From Cyclobacterium sp. (lineage in GTDB: Bacteria; Bacteroidota; Bacteroidia; Cytophagales; Cyclobacteriaceae): 64,000 nucleotides of DNA. The first letter of the stretch is position 1, and every line of letters starts with the position of its first letter. The notes under the pieces are model-generated. The model made no database searches. It worked only from the letters and a program-made list of their open reading frames with translations, and was not told where the DNA came from. The stretch lies in the NCBI RefSeq assembly GCF_014762705.1, contig NZ_JABURL010000013.1, positions 62,001 to 126,000 of the forward strand, read 5' to 3'. Of this stretch, positions 25,301 through 35,304 are shown piece after piece. Made by a program: the position numbers and the translations under genes.

Positions 25301-28300
25301 ATGAAAAACCTATTACTTATTGTCTGCCTGAGCATGCTGGCCGTTTTAAGCGGCAATGTTCTGGCACAAACCGTATCCGGAAAGGTGACCGATCAAACAG
25401 ATGGGCTGCCACTTCCTGGTGTATCGGTATTGATTAAAGGAACCTCTACCGGTACTGCTACCGATGTGGATGGAAATTACAGCTTGAATGTTCCTGGTGC
25501 AGAGACGGTGCTCGTCTTTTCCTTTCTGGGATTTCAAACTGTTGAAGAAACAGTTGGTAACCGCAGCACCATTAACATTAGCCTTGCCGAAGATGCTGCA
25601 GAATTATCTGAAGTAGTGGTTACTGCTTTGGGAATTGAGAGAAATGTCCGGGCACTGCAATATTCGATCACTGAAGTAGGAGGAGAGGAGTTTACCCAGG
25701 CCCGTGAAAACAACATTGCCAATCAGTTAGCCGGCAGGGTTGCTGGGGTAAATGTGAGCAATGTGGCTTCGGGACCAGCAGGTTCCTCCCGGGTAATCAT
25801 CCGGGGAAATACTTCTCTTCAGGGAGGTAACCAGCCTTTGTATGTAATTGATGGTATTCCCATGGACAATACCAATTTTGGTCAGGCCGGTGTCTGGGGA
25901 GGAGCCGACCAGGGAGATGGTATGACCAGTGTAAACCCAGATGATATTGAATCCATGTCCGTACTGAAGGGGGCGAGTGCTGCAGCCCTATATGGGTCCA
26001 GGGCCGCAAATGGTGTGATATTGATTACTACCAAAAGGGGAACTGCCCAAAGAGGTATTGGTGTGGAAGTCAACTCCAATGTGGTCTTTGAAAGGATAAA
26101 TAACCAAACAGATTTACAAACCCAGTTTGGATCAGGTAGGTTTCAGGGCGACCAGATAACAGGTGCCGCAGAAAGACCAACAACGGTACGTCAGGGTTAT
26201 GACTGGGGTACGCAAGCCTGGGGAGAAAGGCTGGGCTCTGGTACCTCCATGCATTTTGATGGGGTTGAACGCCCATATGTGTATGCAGGTGACAACTGGA
26301 ACCGATTTTATGAAACCGGAACCGCATTTACCAATAGCATTTCCCTTTCGGGTGGCAGTGATGTCCAAACCTTCCGCTTCAATGCCACAGACATGAGAAG
26401 TTCCTCCGTGGTTCCCAATGCAGGTTTTGACCGGTTGAACATGTCTATCGCCACGAATGGTAAATTTGGCAAGAAACTTACTTTTGATGCTAAGGTGCTT
26501 TATTCCAATGAAAGGACTAAAAACAGGCCAAGACTATCAGATTCTCCTGGTAATGCGTTTCAGTCCATTTTTGCCCTTCCGCCAAATGTTAATGTGGAAT
26601 GGGGTAAGGGAGCTCCAAACCGATTGGGCACTATTCCAATAGGAACAGATCCTGCCTTGTTGAGTACATGGGGCTTTGCCGAGCAGGAGGAATACCTGAT
26701 GACGAATAATCCTTGGGGACAAAACCCTTATTTTTCAACGCATCAGTTGTCTATTAACGATACCCGGGACAGGATCATTACCTCAGGTTCATTGAAGTAT
26801 TCCATCACAGATCACCTTTACCTTTCCGGAAGAGCCGGAATGGACTGGTTTACCAGAAGGGGGACTACCTTGACCCCACAAGGAACTGGCTATGACCGAA
26901 ATGGAAATATGAGTGAAAGTGAACGCAGGGTCAATGAAATCAACCTGGAGGCCATGTTGGGCTACAACAGGGAATTTGGCGATTTTGGACTGAATGCATT
27001 TATTGGAGCCAACAGGATGAGAAGAGAGGATGAAACCATATCAGCCAATGGGCAGGGTTTTAATGTTCCTTTTTTCCATGCGATCAACAATACAGTGACC
27101 CGGAATTTTGGCTATGGTTATTCCGGCTGGGGAATCAATTCTGTCTTTGGCTCTGCAGAGGTCAGCTACAAGAACATCCTATTCTTAACAGCTACCGGTC
27201 GAACAGATTGGTTCTCGGTTTTGGATCCTCAGTTTAATGACATTACCTACCCTTCTATAGGAGGTAGTTTCGTGTTCACCGATGCCATGACAGAATTACC
27301 AGTATGGCTGAGTTTTGGTAAGATCAGGGGATCATGGGCCCGGGTAGGTAATTCAACAGTGGGGCCTTATCAGATTCAAAATGTATATTCTCTACTAGGT
27401 GCTCCCGCAATTGATCACAGTGGCAACCAGGTAGCCATGGCTACCTTTGCAACTGCTGGAGGAAATGCAGGTACTATTCCAAACCGGTTTTTAAAGCCCC
27501 TGTTATCGACGGAGGTCGAAGTGGGTTTTGATGTTCGATTTTTTCAAAACAGGTTAGGGCTGGATTTCACCTATTATCAACAGCGCAGTACGGATGATCA
27601 ATTGAATGCCCAGGTTTCCAGGTCTTCAGGATTTGGCTCTACATTGGTTAACCTGGGGGAAATGGAGAATAAAGGAGTAGAAATTCTACTCACTGGTTCG
27701 CCTATTCGAACCAATAATTTCAATTGGGATGTGTCCTTCAATGTGGCCAGAAACAGAAACAAGGTGATTTCATTGATAGAAGGTAGCGATATCCTGAATG
27801 TGGAAGAACCCAGGACAAGGACTGTTTTTGTGCAGCACAGAACCGGTTATCCCTTTGGTGTATTGGCTGGATGGGTGCAAAAAAAATCGCCTGACGGACA
27901 GCCTGTCTTTGAAGAAAATGGAGCCCCGGTGCAATCTGACCAAATGGAAGTTATCGGAAATGGTATTCCTGACTGGACAGGAGGCATAAACAACAGCATT
28001 ACTTTCAAGGGTTTTAATCTTTCAGCTTTAGTCGATTTCAGAATCGGTGGTGATTTGTATTCCGGTACCAATGTCAGGCTTACTCAATGGGGACTGCACA
28101 AGCAGACCTTACAGGGAAGGGCAGGAGAGGAGCCACTCAGCGTTTCCGGTGTGATCCAGTCTGGTACCACAGCAGATGGGCAACCGATATATGAATCCTT
28201 TTCCAAAACACTCTCTCCCGGTGAAGCCAATAATTACTGGAGTCAGATGGGGAACAGGGTGCAGGACTACTTTATCTATGACGGTTCCTTTGCTAAGCTA

Positions 28301-28525
28301 AGGCAAGTGACTTTCGGATACAATTTCCCAAGAAGCATTTTGAGTAAAACGCCATTTACTAACCTGAATTTATCCTTTGTTGGCAGAAACCTGTCGATAC
28401 TTTGGAAAAATGTGGAAAACATTGATCCTGAATCAGGATATTCATCAGGAAATGGTCAGGGTCTGGATTATTTCGGAATGCCTCAGACCAGGACATTTGG
28501 ATTCAATGTTAGGGCAACGTTTTAA
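25301..28525 (+). CDS. SusC/RagA-family TonB-dependent outer-membrane transporter
   Basis: I choose the ATG at 25301 because it gives a clean signal peptide (LLLIVCLSMLAVLSGNVLAQ); the track's TTG start adds 13 unlikely residues. The mature protein begins with a carboxypeptidase-regulatory-like domain (VSGKVTDQTDGLPLPGVSVL), a TonB-box-like VVVTALGIER, and a plug domain around residues 105-230 (NNIANQLAGRVAGVNVSNV, YVIDGIPMD, LKGASAAALYG). A large beta barrel ending in phenylalanine follows. It imports an oligomeric substrate together with the SusD-like lipoprotein encoded next. No anti-sigma/sigma pair or hybrid sensor is adjacent. Confidence 0.96.
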   Translation: MKNLLLIVCLSMLAVLSGNVLAQTVSGKVTDQTDGLPLPGVSVLIKGTSTGTATDVDGNYSLNVPGAETVLVFSFLGFQTVEETVGNRSTINISLAEDAAELSEVVVTALGIERNVRALQYSITEVGGEEFTQARENNIANQLAGRVAGVNVSNVASGPAGSSRVIIRGNTSLQGGNQPLYVIDGIPMDNTNFGQAGVWGGADQGDGMTSVNPDDIESMSVLKGASAAALYGSRAANGVILITTKRGTAQRGIGVEVNSNVVFERINNQTDLQTQFGSGRFQGDQITGAAERPTTVRQGYDWGTQAWGERLGSGTSMHFDGVERPYVYAGDNWNRFYETGTAFTNSISLSGGSDVQTFRFNATDMRSSSVVPNAGFDRLNMSIATNGKFGKKLTFDAKVLYSNERTKNRPRLSDSPGNAFQSIFALPPNVNVEWGKGAPNRLGTIPIGTDPALLSTWGFAEQEEYLMTNNPWGQNPYFSTHQLSINDTRDRIITSGSLKYSITDHLYLSGRAGMDWFTRRGTTLTPQGTGYDRNGNMSESERRVNEINLEAMLGYNREFGDFGLNAFIGANRMRREDETISANGQGFNVPFFHAINNTVTRNFGYGYSGWGINSVFGSAEVSYKNILFLTATGRTDWFSVLDPQFNDITYPSIGGSFVFTDAMTELPVWLSFGKIRGSWARVGNSTVGPYQIQNVYSLLGAPAIDHSGNQVAMATFATAGGNAGTIPNRFLKPLLSTEVEVGFDVRFFQNRLGLDFTYYQQRSTDDQLNAQVSRSSGFGSTLVNLGEMENKGVEILLTGSPIRTNNFNWDVSFNVARNRNKVISLIEGSDILNVEEPRTRTVFVQHRTGYPFGVLAGWVQKKSPDGQPVFEENGAPVQSDQMEVIGNGIPDWTGGINNSITFKGFNLSALVDFRIGGDLYSGTNVRLTQWGLHKQTLQGRAGEEPLSVSGVIQSGTTADGQPIYESFSKTLSPGEANNYWSQMGNRVQDYFIYDGSFAKLRQVTFGYNFPRSILSKTPFTNLNLSFVGRNLSILWKNVENIDPESGYSSGNGQGLDYFGMPQTRTFGFNVRATF

Positions 28526-28544
28526 TCATTAAAGGAAAAATACC

Positions 28545-30149
28545 ATGAAAATTATAAATAAAGTTCTCTTTTTTGGTTTGGCAGTCAGTATTACGCTCTT
28601 TGGGTGTGATACGGATGATCTGCATGATTTGAACATCAATCCTCAGGCAGTAAATGAAATTGACCTGAATTTTATGTTCACCGCGGCTCAACTTGGATCC
28701 GCTTCAGGAGGCTCTGCCGGTGATAACCGCTACATAGACTGGCGGACCAATATCGGTATGACCGCTTACCTGATCCAGCATCTTGCCAATGCGGGTGGAG
28801 GAATTGCTCCGGGAGATAAATACACGGAAAATTTCGAATCCAACAATGCACCATTTGAATTTTTCTATGGAGATGCATTGAAGAATATTTCAGAAGTGAT
28901 CCGGCAGACAGGTCCCGGCGGATACGATGAAGGGAATAAAATCAATACCAGAAATGCCGCAAGGATCATGCGGGTGCTTAATTTCCACCGGCTGACAGAT
29001 TTTTACGGAAATATCCCCTATTTTGGTGCATTGCAGGGTATGGATGGCGTTTTCTTTCCGGAATACGATCCTCAGTCTGAGATATATCCCCACCTGTTGC
29101 AGGAATTGGAAGAAGCTACAGCAGCCATAAGCACATCCAATCCTGATGATGGTTTCGCCAAAGCAGATATCATCTTTGATGGTGATATCACAAAATGGAA
29201 GCGTTTTGGTTATTCGCTGATGTTGCGTTTGGCCATGAGGGTTTCTGACGTGGCACCGCAGTTGGCCAATGAATATGTGACCAAAGCCATTTCCGGTGGA
29301 GTAATGGAAAGTAACGATGACAATGCCTGGGTACCTATGTCTGAAGGACCAAGTCTATGGATCAATCAAAACGGGATCTCCAGGGCATTTTATCCCGGGG
29401 ACGGTGGACAACCCGCCTATTTAAGTGAAACCTTGGTGGATTGGTTAAAAGGTGATGCCACCACTGCAAGCGAAGTGGATCCCAGATTGATGGTAATCAG
29501 CGGAGGAATTGCAGATTGGTCAGCCGTGGCCTGGACACCCTATAATACCAATCCTCTGGAACAAAAAGGTATGCCCAATGGATATGATGCTGCCGGCCTG
29601 GAGGAAATTGAGGGCGGTCCGATTAATCAGGTTGAAACCTATTCCAGAATCAATTACCTGATGCTGCAGCGAGACAGCCCCTATATGTTGATGAATTTTG
29701 CGGAATCCGCCTTTTTACAAGCGGAAGCATTGGAAAGGGGCATTGGATCAGGTATTTCCGGTACTGCGGAAGATCATTACAATGAGGGTGTAAAAGGAGC
29801 CATGCAGATGTACACCCCCTTTGATGAGTCCCTGTCCATTTCGGATGCTGAAGTAGAGGCATATCTTAGCAGACATCCATATGGAACTGAAAAGCCTGCC
29901 CTGGAAATGATTGGCGAACAAATGTGGGTGAGTAAGTTTTTCAATTGGTGGGAGGCCTGGTCAGACTGGAGAAGGACCGGATATCCTCAATTGACACCGA
30001 CAAATTATCCCGGGAATGTCACTCAGGGACAGATCATGAGAAAGCTAAGGTATCCTGCAGCGGAAGTCGCAACAAATGAGAACTTTCAGTCTGGGGCAAC
30101 ATTGCCCGATATTTTCACCACCAGGGTGTGGTGGGACACAGCTGATTGA
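28545..30149 (+). CDS. SusD/RagB-family surface lipoprotein (SusD-like_2 type)
   Basis: The 534-residue protein has a lipobox (SITLFGCDTDD) that anchors it in the outer membrane. After it comes a helical TPR-like SusD fold: INPQAVNEIDLNFMFTAAQ at the start, FHRLTDFYGNIPYFGAL, and ESAFLQAEALERG in the second half. These features match the SusD-like_2 branch. It acts as a substrate-binding lid on the SusC barrel. The gene begins 19 bases after susC and ends before a strong terminator. The substrate is not predictable from sequence. Confidence 0.95.
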   Translation: MKIINKVLFFGLAVSITLFGCDTDDLHDLNINPQAVNEIDLNFMFTAAQLGSASGGSAGDNRYIDWRTNIGMTAYLIQHLANAGGGIAPGDKYTENFESNNAPFEFFYGDALKNISEVIRQTGPGGYDEGNKINTRNAARIMRVLNFHRLTDFYGNIPYFGALQGMDGVFFPEYDPQSEIYPHLLQELEEATAAISTSNPDDGFAKADIIFDGDITKWKRFGYSLMLRLAMRVSDVAPQLANEYVTKAISGGVMESNDDNAWVPMSEGPSLWINQNGISRAFYPGDGGQPAYLSETLVDWLKGDATTASEVDPRLMVISGGIADWSAVAWTPYNTNPLEQKGMPNGYDAAGLEEIEGGPINQVETYSRINYLMLQRDSPYMLMNFAESAFLQAEALERGIGSGISGTAEDHYNEGVKGAMQMYTPFDESLSISDAEVEAYLSRHPYGTEKPALEMIGEQMWVSKFFNWWEAWSDWRRTGYPQLTPTNYPGNVTQGQIMRKLRYPAAEVATNENFQSGATLPDIFTTRVWWDTAD

Positions 30150-30182
30150 TACAGTTAACCTAAGAAAAAATCTAAAAATTTT

Positions 30183-30212
30183 AAGGGGTGCCCAGTCGGG
30201 CACCCCTTTATT
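30183..30212. terminator. Strong terminator after susD
   Basis: The arms aaggggtgccc (30183-30193) and gggcacccctt (30198-30208) are perfectly complementary around a 4-base loop, followed by T-rich sequence. It lies between the convergent susD and FG-GAP genes and overlaps the stop codon of the latter, so it probably works in both directions. Confidence 0.85.
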
Positions 30213-31722
30213 TTGGATAGATACCGTTTCCTTCTGACCCCATAAAGGCTCCCCAATCTGGTTTATTCCTGATCTTTATAGGTAGGTCAATCCGCTTGAT
30301 TTTCATGCCAAGAAAAGACAAGATATCGGTATGACTGAAATATTGACAATGAATCAAATCCAGGTATCCATCCCCGTCCATATCCCCCAGCCAGGGGGTG
30401 GAAAATATATTTTTAAAACCTTTGGATTGGTCTAAAACGTGGATTTCATCGGAATTAAAATCCATTAAGAGCAACTTGTTTTCAATAACAAATGCAGATT
30501 TATCATCAATGGCACGGTCACAATCATATTCATTAATACTGAAAATCACCTCATCTCTGCCGTCTTTATTCAAGTCATAGGCTATCGGAGAAGAAAAACC
30601 GGTACATCCCAACTCTTTTTTATTTATCAATGCACCTGTTTTTCCATCTATCAACACTTGAATGGAGCCGGTATTTTCCGGCCATACGCCTTTGCTTACA
30701 AAAGTAAACAGATCGGGAATATTATCGGCAGTAAATTGACCAACCGCCAGGCTATTGCTGCTTTCGGTACCGGAAATTTGTTGTTGCCAAAGAACCTCAA
30801 AAGATTTCCCTAAAAGGGCAGTGATGGTACTGGCATGGGAAATGGCGACGATATCCAAAATACCATCCCGATCCAAGTCAGCCAGGACAGGGGGGGCGAT
30901 GAATCCATGGTTTTGTTCTGTCACCAGGACCCGGGCATTTGAAAGATCATTGTTCATCAAATCTTTCAGCTTTGCGATAAAAAGGCTTCCGGAAATAGTT
31001 TCTCCACCGGTTCCAAAGACCACCATTGTTTCATTATTTCCCACTTTGTCCACTAGCAAAGGCGACATATAGGTTTCATTTCCATCTGGCATGCTGTCCG
31101 CAGCCAAAATTCTTCCCGATAGCGCGTCTATAACCATCAGGACTCCTGGATATCGTCCCACTGTTTCAAAGGGTGCAGCTCTGGCATTGCCTCCATTGCT
31201 AATGAGTAATTCAGGGATGCCATTCCCATTTTGATCTGGGACCAATACACTGTTGTTGAAATTAAACCTGGCGTGTTTCAAGATGGGGTGATCCAGGTAA
31301 TTCCTGCTATCGTACTCCCATATCAGGTCTCCCGTTTGCCCGTCGATACTTTTGAGGTGTGGTCCCCTGCCGCCTATAAAAATGTCAGGAATTCCATCTT
31401 TGTTAACATCATGAAAAGTGGCTGACCCATATACCTGATCCACTGTGGACGCATTCCAAAGCAGTTCTCCATTATCACCATTTATGGCCAATATACCATA
31501 ATCACTGGATTCGAATTCATTTTTCCCGGCACCCATTACAACATCCAGAATTCCATCTCTGTTTAAATCTACTGTGCGGGGAGAGGATTGGGATCCAATG
31601 ACCGGAAAACTGGCTTCCCAAACCAATTCACTTTTATCTTTTTCCTGGCAGGAAAATACGGTACAGGTAATACAGGCAATCAAATAAATGGAACCTTCGA
31701 ATAAGGGATTGTAATTATTCAT
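30208..31722 (-). CDS. FG-GAP/VCBS-repeat lipoprotein
   Basis: The 504-residue protein has a lipoprotein signal (IACITCTVFSCQEK). The rest is a series of beta-propeller-type repeats with calcium-binding-like loops, for example DLNRDGILDVVMGAGKN, DVNKDGIPDIFIGGRGPH, DLDRDGILDIVAISHAS, DLNKDGRDEVIFS and DMDGDGYLDLIHCQ. PQQ-like strands with GDNGELLWNAS and GKTGALINKKE are interleaved. It is probably a secreted surface propeller that binds a ligand or partner. It faces susD convergently and is divergent from the CRTAC-like gene, so it belongs to the same accessory locus. Confidence 0.88.
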   Translation of the reverse strand: MNNYNPLFEGSIYLIACITCTVFSCQEKDKSELVWEASFPVIGSQSSPRTVDLNRDGILDVVMGAGKNEFESSDYGILAINGDNGELLWNASTVDQVYGSATFHDVNKDGIPDIFIGGRGPHLKSIDGQTGDLIWEYDSRNYLDHPILKHARFNFNNSVLVPDQNGNGIPELLISNGGNARAAPFETVGRYPGVLMVIDALSGRILAADSMPDGNETYMSPLLVDKVGNNETMVVFGTGGETISGSLFIAKLKDLMNNDLSNARVLVTEQNHGFIAPPVLADLDRDGILDIVAISHASTITALLGKSFEVLWQQQISGTESSNSLAVGQFTADNIPDLFTFVSKGVWPENTGSIQVLIDGKTGALINKKELGCTGFSSPIAYDLNKDGRDEVIFSINEYDCDRAIDDKSAFVIENKLLLMDFNSDEIHVLDQSKGFKNIFSTPWLGDMDGDGYLDLIHCQYFSHTDILSFLGMKIKRIDLPIKIRNKPDWGAFMGSEGNGIYPK

Positions 31723-31942
31723 TTTATCGATTAAAAATGTGCTTAATTCTACTCAATATAAATAATATTGGGAATAATTCTTAATCCAGGGGAGATGTTC
31801 CATTGCGCCATGATGATGGAAGAAATTTGGCTGACAACTCCAACTTCTATTGTGTTAACGGCTGAAAAAATGTAGATTTACTTACAAGATGGGGATCAGC
31901 TTTGGTCTCAAAGAGAATGCATTACTACTCAATAGAGAGAAA

Positions 31943-34900
31943 ATGGAAAACCGTTCAAAACAGGTTTTAGGGGTTTTGTTGTTGATTATTTTACCTGTCA
32001 TGGGAGCCTTATCCCAGGGTTTTGAAAAGTTGCCGGGTAGAAAAACAGGAGTCAAATTTCGAAATGACCTGAAGGAAGATCAATTTTCTAACATCCTAAC
32101 TTACGAATATTTTTATAATGGTGGGGGTGTGGCCATTGGAGACATTAATAATGATGGACTGGAAGATATTTTTTTTACAGGAAACATGACTTCCAACAGG
32201 CTATATTTGAACCAGGGAGACTTTAAATTCCAAGATATTACCCGTTCTGCGGGAATCGGTGGAAAAGAGGCCTGGACTACTGGTACAAGCATGGCCGATA
32301 TCAATGGGGACGGCTTCCTGGATATTTATGTGTGTTATTCGGGTAAGGGCTCAGCTGAAACCAGGAAAAACCAATTGTTCATCAATAAAAGGGATGGGAC
32401 ATTTGTGGAATCAGCCGAGGCATATGGATTGGCAGATCCTGCCAATAGTATACAAGCTTTATTTTTTGATTTTGACCTGGACGGGGATTTGGACCTGTAC
32501 CTGCTCAACCACAATACCCAGGTGATCAATGAAATTGATTTTGATGCAAAAAGAAAAGATCGAAATGAGCTTTCCGGCGACAAATTGTTTAGGAATGACG
32601 ATGGTTTTTTTAAAGATATCAGCGAACAGGCAGGCATAAAAGGGAATTCCATGGGTTTCGGTCTGGGGATAGCCGCTTCAGATATTACAGGAAACGGCTA
32701 CCCTGACCTTTATGTGTCCAATGATTATATAGAACCCGATTACCTGTATATCAATAATGGAGATGGTACTTTCTCCGAAAGCCTGACCGATTATTTGCAA
32801 CACATTTCCTATTTTTCCATGGGATCTGACATCAGTGACATCAATAATGACGGACAAGCCGATATCTTTACCTTGGATATGTTACCAGAGGACAACAAGC
32901 GGCAAAAATTATTGTATGGACCTGAAAATTATGAGCAATATGCGTTGATGGTTATGGAGGGTTTCTACCACCAAAACATGCGAAACATGTTGCATGTAAA
33001 CCAGGGTTCAGGATTATTCAGTGAAGTTGGACAATTGGCCGGAATTTCCAATACGGATTGGAGTTGGGCCGCTTTTTTTGCTGATTTTGACAATGATGGC
33101 TGGAAGGATCTTTTTGTGAGCAATGGGTATTTCAGGGACTATACCAACCGGGATTTTTTAAAATACAAAGGAGATTATTATTTCAGCAAAGCAAGAGAAG
33201 GAGAAAAAGCGGATACACTTCACCTGGTGACCAGTATGCAATCCACTCCGGTCCATGACTACTTGTATAAAAATGAGGGAGGTACTATTTTCAGGGACTT
33301 GTCAGCAGAATGGGGGTTTGATGATCCGGTTTTTTCAAATGGAGCGGCTTATGCGGATTTGGACAATGATGGTGCACTGGACCTTGTTGTCAATCACCTT
33401 AACGGGACGGCGGGCATCTTCAAAAACAAACTTGCTTCAGGTAATAAAGCACCAAACTTTCTTCAAATTTCGCTTCGGGGAGTGGGAATGAATACCTCAG
33501 GAATAGGAGCAAAAATCACTGTTTATTCGAATCAGGAACAACAATATTTTGAGCAGCAGCCCACCAGAGGATTTCAGTCTTCTATCAGCCATAAAATACA
33601 TGTGGGCTTGGGGCAAACAGACCAGGTGGATTCCTTACATATCGTTTGGCCCTTGGGCAAGGAACAGTGGGTAAGGGGAATAGCTGCCAATAAATTATTG
33701 GTTTTATATGAAAAAGAGGCTCAAACCAGGACTATTCAAGTTGCAGATAAAAAACCTGCTATTTTTACTCCCATTGTGTCGCCCATCAATTTTGAACATT
33801 CGGAGCCTGGTTACAATGACTTCAAGCGGCAGCCTTTACTTAGTCATATGCTTTCCCCTACAGGACCTGTATTGGCATTGGCTGATGTAAATAATAACGG
33901 TTTTATGGATGTCTTTGTGGGAGGAGCCGAAGGTATGCCGGGAAAATTATTTTTTCAGGTATCCAATGGTAATTTTATAGAATCCCAAGGCTTGGATTTG
34001 ACTGAGGACAGTGGTAGTGCTACCTCTGACGCTTTGTTTTTTGATGCCAATGGAGATGGAAGGCCTGATTTATATATTGTGAATGGGGGTTATCACGATT
34101 TTACAAGGGATTCCCCTGAATTACAAGACAGGCTCTACATCAACCAGGGTGGAGGGAACTTTAAAAAGGATACTACTGCCCTTCCCGTACTTCGAAGTAG
34201 TGGATCAGTTGTGAAAACCATGGATGTGGACAATGATGGTGATTTGGATCTTTTCATAGGAGGAAGGGCCGTTGCAGGTCAATATCCAAAGGCTGCTGAT
34301 TCATTTATTTTGCTTAATGATGGTTTGGGGAATTTTGAGGATAAAACCGAAACCCTCTTCCCGGAACTAAGAACAATCGGGATGATAACTGATGCCCAGG
34401 TCATCGACTTGGATGAAGATGGGTGGGAAGACCTGGTACTGGTAGGTGATTGGATGGCTATAAGTGTTTTTCTCAACCAACAGGGAAAGGGCTTTGAGAA
34501 TGCTACCAATGCCTATTTTGATTTGCCTCTAACAGGTAAATGGGCTGCTGTCAAAGCTGCGGATTTTGATAATGATGGAGATCTGGATTTGGTTGTGGGT
34601 AATTTCGGGCTGAACAGCCAACTTAAAGCAAGTGAGCAAGAACCATTGAGTCTTGTTTATGGGGATTTTGATGGAAATGGGTCTGTGGATCCGATTTTAA
34701 ATCATTACATTAACGGTACAGCCTACCCTTTTGTGAGTAGGGATGAACTCCTGGACCAAATGTATGGTATGCGCAGTAAGTTTACCGATTACGCTTCTTT
34801 TTCGGAAGCTAAAATCGATGATATTATTTCGAGTGAGCAGTTGAAAAGTGCTAGCCAATTGATGATCAACGAACTAAAAACCGTTTATCTTGAAAATAGT

Positions 34901-35284
34901 AATGGGAAGTTTCTGGTCAGAGACTTACCCATAACAGCCCAGTATGCACCAGTTGAGGCCATTTCTATTTTTGATTTTGATGACGATGGCAACCTGGATT
35001 TTATTTTGGGAGGCAATCAAAACACTACCCGGCTGAGGTTGGGTGTAATGGATGCCAATTTTGGCCAGTTATTCAGAGGTGATGGGAATGGAGGTTTTAC
35101 CTATGTGAGCTCTATTGAATCGGGATTGTCTTTTATGGGAGATGTAAAATCTATGGAAATAATTGATCTTTCTTATCTTAAAATTCTTTTGGTGGGTATC
35201 AACAATCAGGGTGTTTCGGCCTACTTACTTAACCGGACCCTAGGGGATAAACCAATCAGAAGCCTTTCCAATCAAAATAAATAA
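31943..35284 (+). CDS. CRTAC-like FG-GAP/VCBS and ASPIC-UnbV repeat protein
   Basis: I place the start at the ATG at 31943, giving a 1113-residue exported protein with signal peptide VLGVLLLIILPVMGALSQ. It consists of two arrays of FG-GAP/VCBS repeats with Dx(D/N)xDG loops (DINNDGLEDIFFTGNMTS, DINGDGFLDIYVCYSGKG, DFDNDGWKDLFVSNGYF). An ASPIC/UnbV domain around residues 505-575 (FLQISLRGVGMNTSGIGAKI) lies between the arrays. Proteins of this architecture are abundant near SusCD genes in marine Bacteroidota; their function is not settled. The stop lies 20 bases before the TrpB2-type gene. Confidence 0.9.
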   Translation: MENRSKQVLGVLLLIILPVMGALSQGFEKLPGRKTGVKFRNDLKEDQFSNILTYEYFYNGGGVAIGDINNDGLEDIFFTGNMTSNRLYLNQGDFKFQDITRSAGIGGKEAWTTGTSMADINGDGFLDIYVCYSGKGSAETRKNQLFINKRDGTFVESAEAYGLADPANSIQALFFDFDLDGDLDLYLLNHNTQVINEIDFDAKRKDRNELSGDKLFRNDDGFFKDISEQAGIKGNSMGFGLGIAASDITGNGYPDLYVSNDYIEPDYLYINNGDGTFSESLTDYLQHISYFSMGSDISDINNDGQADIFTLDMLPEDNKRQKLLYGPENYEQYALMVMEGFYHQNMRNMLHVNQGSGLFSEVGQLAGISNTDWSWAAFFADFDNDGWKDLFVSNGYFRDYTNRDFLKYKGDYYFSKAREGEKADTLHLVTSMQSTPVHDYLYKNEGGTIFRDLSAEWGFDDPVFSNGAAYADLDNDGALDLVVNHLNGTAGIFKNKLASGNKAPNFLQISLRGVGMNTSGIGAKITVYSNQEQQYFEQQPTRGFQSSISHKIHVGLGQTDQVDSLHIVWPLGKEQWVRGIAANKLLVLYEKEAQTRTIQVADKKPAIFTPIVSPINFEHSEPGYNDFKRQPLLSHMLSPTGPVLALADVNNNGFMDVFVGGAEGMPGKLFFQVSNGNFIESQGLDLTEDSGSATSDALFFDANGDGRPDLYIVNGGYHDFTRDSPELQDRLYINQGGGNFKKDTTALPVLRSSGSVVKTMDVDNDGDLDLFIGGRAVAGQYPKAADSFILLNDGLGNFEDKTETLFPELRTIGMITDAQVIDLDEDGWEDLVLVGDWMAISVFLNQQGKGFENATNAYFDLPLTGKWAAVKAADFDNDGDLDLVVGNFGLNSQLKASEQEPLSLVYGDFDGNGSVDPILNHYINGTAYPFVSRDELLDQMYGMRSKFTDYASFSEAKIDDIISSEQLKSASQLMINELKTVYLENSNGKFLVRDLPITAQYAPVEAISIFDFDDDGNLDFILGGNQNTTRLRLGVMDANFGQLFRGDGNGGFTYVSSIESGLSFMGDVKSMEIIDLSYLKILLVGINNQGVSAYLLNRTLGDKPIRSLSNQNK

Positions 35285-35304
35285 TCCAAAACGACAACAA
35301 TTGA

